64,000 bases of DNA from Benincasa hispida. Its lineage: Eukaryota > Streptophyta > Magnoliopsida > Cucurbitales > Cucurbitaceae. The stretch is taken from the NCBI RefSeq assembly GCF_009727055.1, contig NC_052351.1, positions 10,593,203-10,657,202 on the forward strand, given 5' to 3'. Below, in pieces: positions 56,101 to 64,000 of the stretch. How positions within the stretch are numbered: the stretch's first letter is position 1; each line of letters opens with the position of its first letter. Position numbers and translations under genes: made by a program. Below the pieces are notes generated by a model that did no database searches, was not told the DNA's origin, and saw only the letters and a program-made list of their open reading frames with translations.

Positions 56101-57063
56101 TGTTATATGTCCTATTTTGAAAAGAGTGTGATATTGCAATGTTGTTTGGAAGGATTATTAAATTCTTTTTCATAAGGAAAGTATTTGAATTGATTACTTT
56201 CTTGATCCCAATTAGTATTTTGTTCAAGGTTAGTATAAATATATTTGTTATGCTCATGCTTATATTTGATTGATAATGCTCCCTTTGTGACATAATAGGT
56301 CATAATGTTGATTTTCTATTATTTGATATCATTTGTTTTTCAACAATTGGTGTTTATGTTATCATATTTGATATTTTAGTATTTCAATACTTTGAATTAC
56401 TTGAATGATTTTATACTCTTGGTTTTAGTTGATATTTCTTATTAGAAGGAGAGTGTTTGGTTTTAGGGGGAGTTATATACTTGTATATATGAATTTCATC
56501 TTTGAATTAAATTATTTCCTATATTGTTATATTGTTTTGTACTCCTCTTATGCTTATTATTATTTATTCCTTTTAGGGGGAGTTTTGTATTTGGAGTAAA
56601 AATCATGTTTTGAAAATTTATTTGATATTTCTACCCTCAAATTGAATTATGTGCTAAATGTCTTTTTGTCCCTTCTTAAGGGAGAGTATTCAATTCATTT
56701 CAAAAGAGGGAGAAATTTGTGAAATTCATCTTAATATTTATATGATGCCTCTAGAATTTACGATATTGTTGCTTATTTTAGAAGGCATGTTGATAGGAGA
56801 AGAAATATATAAATTATGTGTTAATGTTTATTAAGAGAACTTTCATGTCATTGTTTATTCTTTTTAATTATCTTTTTTTGGTTGATTCCAAAAGGGGGAG
56901 AGGTAGTAGGAAAAATGAAAGCTTGTTATTAATGAAATATTTATTATTCTCATGTGAATTGAAATTATGTATGTGTGTTGATTGTGATTCAAGTTCATAT
57001 TTTATATCACACACCTCTTTGGATTTTTTTTTTACTTGTTTGTCATCATAAAAAAAGGGAGAT
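56101..57063 (+). other. 3' internal end of the Sirevirus-like element with repeated polypurine tracts
   Basis: This continues the sequence interrupted at 37636. It has no credible frame but holds a series of purine tracts: ttttagggggagtt at 56461 and 56575, taagggagag near 56678, aaaagagggagaaa near 56703, aaaagggggagagg near 56890 and aaaaaaagggagat at 57050-57063 beside the LTR. Multiple polypurine tracts before the 3' LTR are a known Sirevirus trait. Confidence 0.75.
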
Positions 57064-57574
57064 TATTGGCTTTTTGATCCTTATTCTCAGAATAATTAAT
57101 TTTAATTAATTAATATTTTGATGACAACAAATCTGATTTTATTCATTAATAATTTGAGTGTCTTGAAGTATCTATTATGTAGAGCTTAGAACAACGATTT
57201 CAAAGTAATTTGAATCACTCAAATCGGAGTTCAGACGAAGAAGATATGACTGAAACAAGTTTTATGAAAAAATCTCCCGCTAATGACGTGACAAAATTTG
57301 TCTCATCAAAATGGACTAATTGAAAGGTGCCACACGAAGCAATGGAGAAACGACACATAATGGACTTTTGATTTTTTGTTTGCTTTTAAAAAGAAAATAA
57401 ATTTAATATTATTTTATGTTTGTGTCTTATGACTAGTTTTGGACACATGGTGGACATTTATTTTTTTGTTAGATTTTAAAAGAAATGATTTTAAAAGAAA
57501 TATATTATATATTTTTTGTTTGTGTCTAACAACTAGTTGAGTTTAAATCTCCACCATTCAATTTTCTTTTACCT
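57064..57574 (+). mobile_element. Sirevirus-like 3' LTR (truncated by LTR D)
   Basis: It begins tattggctttttgatcc just after the polypurine tract (TG of the usual start altered to TA) and matches the 5' LTR from 57151 onward. It breaks at ttcttttacc where tgttgggttttatttcc of LTR D begins. The remainder of the LTR is not in the window. Confidence 0.8.
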
Positions 57575-59469
57575 GTTGGGTTTTATTTCCTAAAACTCAT
57601 GGTTTGTAAACAATTAAACTTATTCTGTTATCAATAAAGATGTTATTGAGGTTTATTCATTAAAGTTGTTATTGAATGTATTCATTGCTCATTTCATTTT
57701 AGAAAGAACCTAAATCCAATAAAATAAGAACCATTTGCTATTTACATGAGTACTTGGACTTTATGTGAAGACATAAAAGTGGATCAAGTTTGACTAGATA
57801 ACCAAAGCGGTCTATAGTATACGGATAAGATTAGGTACCTTATTATGGAAATACTATCGGATGCAAACCACTTTGTATTTAGTACAAATGATGTGATCCT
57901 GAATCGTTCAGGTGGTGACATGCGAGTGGTGGTGTTCTGTGCAAAGAGTTTATATAAGATCGGACCAAGAAATAAGTCACTCTTACTTTATAACGCTGTT
58001 TATTATATAAGACTAACTATTTCAAAGCGATGACCTAGGTAACTTGACCTTAATCCTGAGTTAACTATGGACTTCTGTTTATTCATAATTATCCTTAGAT
58101 TTGCATAGGTGAGGGTTGGCCTAACAACGTCGGCTCAATAAACCCCCCATTTCAGGGTTAAGACTGGGTAGATAGCTGGTGACATAGAGTGCAAGATGAA
58201 ATTCACTCTTACCCACTTTTTGGGATAGTAGAGAAGTTATTCCCTTAAGTGTTGACTCCGGGTCTTAAACAAGGGGTTCTACCCTCTCATTGGCCCGAGA
58301 GGGACTTGGTTTGATGATTGGATCACAAACCAATTGTTCATTAGATGATTAGTGGGACTTAAGGAGCAAGATGTAGGTAAAACAACTTTTGATCCATTCG
58401 TTATTACGAACAATCTTTGAAGGCTTGACTTTACCGATTATGGTTATATCGAGTAGACAAAAATATATTTACATTGAGGGAGTGCAACTATTAGGCTATA
58501 GTGAAATGACTCGGTAGTTAATGAATATTGATTAATTCAGTTAAAGAATTTAGCTAATTAATCTCGGATCATTGGAGCCTATTATCTATAGGTCCATTAG
58601 GTGCCATTACTAGCTCACAAACAGATTAAACCTTAGAATATAGTGATGAGAAAATTTGAAACGTTCAAATTCAAACTAATAGAATTGTTAATTATATGTG
58701 ATATAATTAAACATTTAATTATTGAATTAAACAAAATTGGGGAATTGGAAAATATTTAAATATGAATCACATAAATAGGGATTCATGATTGTGGAATTGG
58801 TGGTTTAATAATTTAATACTTGATATTATATAATTTTAATTAATTAAATTGTTTAATTAGTTTTTTGAAATTAACTTTATTTATTTAAAATAAGTTAGTA
58901 TGAAATTTATTTAAATGGTTTTTTATTTTATTTAATCAATTAAGTAAATTGTTTTTAAAATTATTGATTTTAAGAAAATAAAAAAAGAAATTGGATAGTG
59001 GGACTATCCCACAAAATCAACTTTTTTAGACACCAAAAATTCCACTATTAGATGTTGGTTTTGTTATCAATTTTAGGTGCACATAGTTTGCATGTATGAT
59101 TGAACAAAAAGGAAAATTTTCAAGTGCTCTAAGTAGTTGATGCAGATCTAGAATTTTAGAGAAGAAAGAGTTCTTCATCTATTTCAACATAAAACTTTCT
59201 ATCTCCAAAAATTCCCTAAAATTACTTTTCATTTTGGATTTCATCATCCAATCTAAGGGCCAAGAGGATAGTAGGAAAGATCAACTGATAATCTACAACT
59301 TATTGGAGAGTAAAATTCAAGCTGAAATTGAAGGATTGAAGAGTTCTTCAAAGGTAATCTCAGAAACCCTATTTTAATTTATTATGAACATGTTTGCTTG
59401 GTTGCTAAAATTGATAGAATTAGAGTGCTTAAGATCTTAATTGCTTCCACATGTTAAATGTCAACATCA
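57575..59469 (+). mobile_element. Copia 5' LTR (LTR D)
   Basis: An LTR of 1895 bp starting tgttgggttttatttccta and ending gtcaacatca, followed by a primer site (59475-59489, tagtatcagagcatg, with tggtatcagagc as the model). Its middle is the reverse complement of the shared text in LTRs A, B, C and E. It is inserted in the Sirevirus-like 3' LTR. Confidence 0.85.
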
Positions 59470-60362
59470 ATAACTAGTATCAGAGCATGATTTAAGTACT
59501 CAATTCATGTTAATTTTAGCTTGGTGGGTATTTTTCATAAGTTGTATGAAAGTAGTTGCTGATATGGATAATTTCAATTTTGGCATTAGATTTCTCTTCA
59601 ATTTAGTGATAAGGATTGTAATTGGCTCTTTGTTTATGGGCTTTAATGTGTGCTTAAGTATATGTAAATTTGTTAGAGTCAATAGAGTTGCAATTAGGTT
59701 GTAACTGAAGAAAGAAGGAAGCAAGCTCAATAGTAAAAAATAGTTTTTTGAAGCTACTGCCTCGTAGCATTGCAATGCTGCCCTTGAGTGTTGTAACGCT
59801 GTTCATCAGACATCCCAGACCTGGTTTGTGACCTGATGACCCGTCTCGTGAGCTTTGCATCTCATGAAGTTTGAACCAGACGTCTCATGCACTCTAGCTG
59901 TCTCGTGAAGTTTCAGTCATCTCGTGAAGTTGCACTTCAGTCGTTCTGTGAAGCTCCAATCATCATGTGCCAGCTGCTCCGTCTGATCGCCCACTTGGCT
60001 GAAGATGGCTCAATCTGTCCAGATGGCCTAGACTGATCCGGTTCGACATGTTTGACCAATTTTGGCCGATTTTTGGAGTTTTGGAGTTGGTTCAAGAGTT
60101 TTTCAAGTGCTTCGAGTCATTTGGTGTAGTCCTGTGGTTGTTTAAAGTTGTTTACCAATTATTATTATAATAGTTTAGGCTTTTGCTTGCTTAAGATGCC
60201 AAAAATGGTCCTTATCAATGTACATTTAATTATTTATGCATTGTGAATATATGTTATAATTAAATAAGTCTTGTATATGTATATAGTATGCCATGTAGAT
60301 TTAAAACATAGGAAGCATGTAACATGCATTGAAAGTATGTTATAAATGGTAATAATATACAG
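59470..60362 (+). other. Spacer between inverted LTRs D and E
   Basis: After the primer site there is no usable gag frame. The part 59820-59960 has a repeated cgtctcgtgaag / catctcgtgaagttt / cgttctgtgaagct phrase. It may be leader of the element that owns LTR D. Confidence 0.5.
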
Positions 60363-61967
60363 TGTTATGGAATGTAGAACGTGCAACGGAAGTAATCAAA
60401 ATCAATAAGCACTCTAATTAAACTTAATTTGAGTTCTAAAATCATGTAAAACATATTTTCATAGAATAGGGTTTCAAAATGACAAACCTTTGAAGAATCC
60501 TCCAAAATCCAGCTGCTCTCTTCGAATTTTCAGCTTCAAACACTCAGTGAAACACCAACAGATCTTCTGTACTATCCTCAGTCTTGAATTTGAGTAGTGG
60601 AACTCAAGATTGAATTGAATTGCGAAGGGAAAAGATGTGAGTTTTAGAGAAGAAGAAGAAATCTGTAGCAAATCATAATTTCCAACAAAATCCATCCCTC
60701 ATCAATGAAAATTAGAGAGTTTTATGTAACTCTTACATATAAGCAACAATGAGGACTACAATTGATACTTCAATTGCAACAAATTAATGGTCTAGGTGTT
60801 TGGATTAAGAAGATGACAACTCACAATCCAAAATTGTGGAAAAATCCACTAACTTTATCCAATCTTTCAATTTTCATTTTGATTTTAATTAATCCAAAAA
60901 TTAATTAATTTGAAAAATCAAAATTCAATTACACAAATTGATCATTAAAAAAAATGGAAAGTAATCTGATTTTTAATTAATTAAATAATAATTTAATATT
61001 AAATGTTAAATTAATCAAATACCTAATTCATACATGAATCCTATTCATATAATTAATATTTAAATATTATGAACTCTCCAAGTTTATTTAAATTCGATAA
61101 ATTAAACATTAATTATATCGAATATAATTATACAAACGCTAATTGCAATTTGAATACTTCAAATTGAAAATCTAAATTCAATTTGAACACTTCTAATTGA
61201 AATTCAATTTGAACACTTATAATTGAAATAATTTCAAACTCACTCAATACACTAATCCAAGGTGTTCATGTTTTACGAGCTAGTAGAGGGACTTTATGGA
61301 CCTACAGATCATGAGCTCCAACGATTTGAGGTTAATTGGCTAAAACTTTTTAGATCGAATTAATCAATATTCGTTAACTACCGAGTCACACCACTATAGC
61401 TTGATAGTTGCACTCTCCTCATTGAAGATATATTTATGTCCACTTGATTTACCCATAATTAGTAAGTCAACCTTTCACAGGTTATTCGTAATAATGGTTT
61501 GGTCAATATGTTGTTTTTCCCCCGAAATTACATCTTTCTCCTTAAGTTTCATTGATCCTCTAATGAACAAATGGTTTGTGATTCAATCATTAAATCGAAT
61601 CCCTCTCGGGCTAATGAGAGGCTGGGGCCCCTTGTTCAAGACCTAGATTCATCATTTAAGAGAACAACCTTCCTCCTATCCCTAAATCGGGTAGGTGTGA
61701 ATTCCATCTTGCACCCTATGTCCCCAGCTATCTACCCGGTCTTACCCCTGAAATGGGAGGCTTATTGAGCTGATGCTATTTAGCCAACCCTCACCTATGA
61801 AAATCTTATGATAATTCTGAATAAACAGGAGTTCATAGTTAGCTTAGGATTAAGATCGAATTACCTAGGTCATCAAAGCAAAATAGTCAGTCTTAAACAG
61901 TAAACAACATTATAAAGTAAGAGTGATTTATTTCTTGGTTCGATCTTACGCCTACTCATTGCATAGG
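60363..61967 (-). mobile_element. Copia LTR in inverted orientation (LTR E, truncated)
   Basis: It starts tgttatggaatgtag and, reverse complemented, aligns with LTR D along most of its length (gattcttcaaagg, gagctcatgatctgtaggtc, taagcctcccatttcaggg). It is cut at 61967 by the plus-strand gypsy LTR. No primer site lies at its left edge, so it is a 3' LTR or solo copy. Confidence 0.78.
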
Positions 61968-63646
61968 TGATAACGGGTAGAAATGCACGTTATTACAATG
62001 CAAAGATATAAAACAATGTGAGAATGCAACGATAAAAATATGCAAAATCGTGTCCAAAAGCATTAAGTTGAGAATATTGCGATCGCATGCGCCCATCACA
62101 TTAAAATAGCTAATTTACTTATTTTGTGCAGGAAAACGCCTTGGCGCAAAGCAAATTGCGATCTAAGGAATTCGGCGCCCGAGACATTAGAAGATTACGA
62201 CCGTAAAGCTATGCGATCGTATGCGCTCGTGAAGATCTTCTCAAGAAGGTGGCCGCATAAAGACGACGCATCAAGGTGAAAGAATAATAAATCATGATGG
62301 GATGAAAAGTTGATGACGATCGAATTCGAATTTAGTTGACAAGCCGTTAACGATACACTGTAGCAAGTACATTCAACTTTTCGGTGACCATTAACCGGCG
62401 CGAATTAATGACCGCCCATCATTGCAATCATTTGAGATAAAATTTCTTCACCTTAAAGCTCTATATATACCGAAGGCCACCACTGTGAAAGGAGTTCAGA
62501 GTTCTACACAGTTCAATATATACACAATTTGCAATATACATAGAAGTTAGATCATAGATAGCCATTAGTCTGTAATTCTTATACTAAGAAGACAGAGGTG
62601 AGCAAAGAGCAGAAGACGCCGAGAAATCACTCCTGGGTAGCTCGAAAGACTGCTGGGAGGCACTGCAAAAGAAGAAAAGGCCGACATTTGCGAAAGCAAG
62701 AACATTTTTTTGGGTAGAGTAGAGTAAAAAAACAATGTAAAAGCCTCGGGAAGCAAGACATTGCTACCGGGCTTCTTATCCCTACTTTTCATTATGTTTT
62801 GTATTCTAACTTTAGTTATAAAATGAAATTTTCATCTCAACATCTGTTCAATCTCTTCACATTTCGTATGAGTAGCTAAATTTCTGAATGGGTTGAAAAG
62901 CACTTAGCTAGCATGACCTAAGATCTTCATTTTATGCGATCATTTTGTCTTATGTAGGCGTCCTTCACCCTTTAGAGATACTTGAGAGAGTAGTCTAAAG
63001 AAAGAACCTAGACTTGAGAGAGTCAGGTTAGAATCTAGGCTTGATAGAACCGCATAAGCAAGAGATAAAGACTTAGAGATAAGTTATGTTTGCTATCATG
63101 CATCGCATGCACCCTAGAAATAGGATATGATAGTATGCGGTCACCTTGTGTATGTGTGTATCATTCATCATCGGATAGACAAGAATAGAGGCTTAAACAT
63201 AAGTTCTATCGACATTATCATATACATCGCATGCGTCCGAGACTTAGGAACTATTGCATTTGCATTGAGAGATGACATACTGTTGTATGTGTGTAGCATG
63301 ATCGCATAACTTGAACGCAATCTTAGGAAGTGTTAGCTAAATCCCTTCTCAACCCGTTCCTCACATACTCATTGTAACTTTCGCTGTCATTAACTCGTTA
63401 CTCAATTCCGCCGCATAAGATTTATACTTTAAACAATACACCAACCAAACTTATTTGATTTTGTCATTGCAAAGGAATCAAAATTTACCGTAGCATATTG
63501 TCTCAGTAGTCCCTGTGTTAGACCCTGGACTTACCAGGCAACCTAGTAGGATTTATACTTGGATTTTACTAGGAAAACTTGCATGTGTAACGCATACACC
63601 ACCATCGCAATATACACCATTATTTCATCACATTCACAATGCATCA
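61968..63646 (+). mobile_element. Gypsy (Athila/Tat-like) 5' LTR
   Basis: A 1679-bp LTR, tgataacgggtagaaatgca...cacaatgcatca, of the same family as 44525-46340. A TATA-like ctatatatacc lies at 62461-62471. It inserts into LTR E and is followed by the primer site and gag. The element continues beyond the window. Confidence 0.9.
62460..62471 (+). promoter_or_regulatory. Putative TATA box of the gypsy LTR
   Basis: The phrase tctatatatacc lies about 490 bp into the LTR. The sister LTR has ctctataaatacc at the equivalent place (45687-45700, minus strand), so the element is conserved in position. Confidence 0.6.
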
Positions 63647-63652
63647 AGTTTT

Positions 63653-63670
63653 TGGCACCGTTGTCGGGAC
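63653..63670 (+). other. Primer binding site of the plus-strand gypsy element
   Basis: The sequence tggcaccgttgtcgggac is a near match to the tRNA-Asp complement of Athila/Tat elements and lies 6 bp after the LTR. Confidence 0.87.
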
Positions 63671-63772
63671 TACGGCAGTACATATTGCGCTAACAGTAAA
63701 TTTTTTATTTTCTTTGCAGCTTTCAACCTCTGTCACTGCCTCTCCTTTGGTAAAGGAAGAAGCGGGCTTCGT

Positions 63773-64000
63773 ATGAGCAAAGGACAAGTTCCTGAGCCCA
63801 ACTACGACCCAGAGATTGAAAGAACGTTTAGAAGAAAAAGAAGAAACAACCGCTGACAACAACAAGAGAGAAATCCTAACATGGCCGAGCAACCGGAAGA
63901 CAAAGCACCAAACACAAATAATATCATGGCGAACCCCATTCTCCTGGCGAACGACCACAATAGACATTTAAAATCCATTACAAATATAAGAGGCAAGCTC
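63773..64000 (+). pseudogene. Athila-like gag start, cut by window end
   Basis: From the ATG at 63773 the frame reads MSKGQVPEPNYDPEIERTF, then a basic stretch, a TGA at 63854-63856, and on in the same frame through MAEQPEDKAPN and MANPILLANDHNRHLKS to the window edge. The sister copy at 44227-44442 has Trp (DNWQQQQ) at the place of the stop, so this is a single-base nonsense change from TGG. Apart from that the start of gag is well kept. The remainder lies outside. Confidence 0.85.

Noticed and set aside
57845..58033. Small gene MEILSDANHFVFSTNDVILN
   Set aside because: It lies inside copia LTR D and corresponds to antisense sequence in the other LTRs.

Overview
This 64 kb window is plant nuclear DNA: AT-rich, filled with nested and decayed transposable elements, and holding only one gene that looks intact. 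Support for a plant comes from Ty1/copia, Sirevirus-like and Athila/Tat-type Ty3/gypsy LTR elements, MULE, CACTA and hAT relics, a plant mobile domain (PMD) relic, two cysteine-rich receptor-like kinase (CRK) relics, an F-box gene and a plastid ndhH insertion. The short dispersed TATCACTGATAG-type repeats and the CACTA/Ulp1 relic resemble what I recall from cucurbit genomes. I hold that family assignment loosely, because no search was possible.

Layout. 1-3070: GA array, MULE transposase tail (minus), PMD pseudogene (plus), inverted CT array, then a fragment of plastid ndhH. 3.5-6.2 kb: hAT-type MITE and TATCA-rich repeats. 6.4-10.6 kb: a minus-strand copia 3' LTR plus pol remains. 10.6-14.4 kb: very AT-rich repeat DNA with a tRNA-like SINE relic. 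14.4-19.3 kb: a second minus-strand copia, broken by a GC-rich MITE and an LTR-like insert. 19.3-20.6 kb: a CRK pseudogene. 20.7-26.6 kb: a copia gag fragment, a 260-bp tandem duplication, a CACTA end with hairpin-rich subterminal repeats, and a multi-exon Ulp1/C48-peptidase-like gene of CACTA type. 27.2-28.2 kb: a second CRK relic. 30.8-31.9 kb: the intact single-exon F-box gene. 32.7-34.1 kb: a hAT transposase relic.

34.1-57.6 kb is one nested stack. The outer layer is a plus-strand, gag-only Sirevirus-like element. Into it went a minus-strand copia element (37637-56100) flanked by the 5-bp direct repeat TGTTA. Inside the copia lie an Athila-like gypsy remnant (gag-protease-RT and 5' LTR) and two further gypsy LTR fragments. 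57.6-62.0 kb holds two related copia LTRs in inverted orientation. From 61968 to the window end a plus-strand gypsy element of the same family begins (LTR, PBS, gag start).

Two places (46008-46045 and 49499-49536) carry the back-to-back Tn5 mosaic-end sequence of a Nextera mate-pair junction, each between duplicated flanks. These are almost certainly library or assembly artefacts, not biology, and short open frames over them are spurious. I found no convincing new biological system. The most unusual real signals are the recurrent GATCGTTTAGC-type motif arrays, the inverted LTR pair and the nested element stack.
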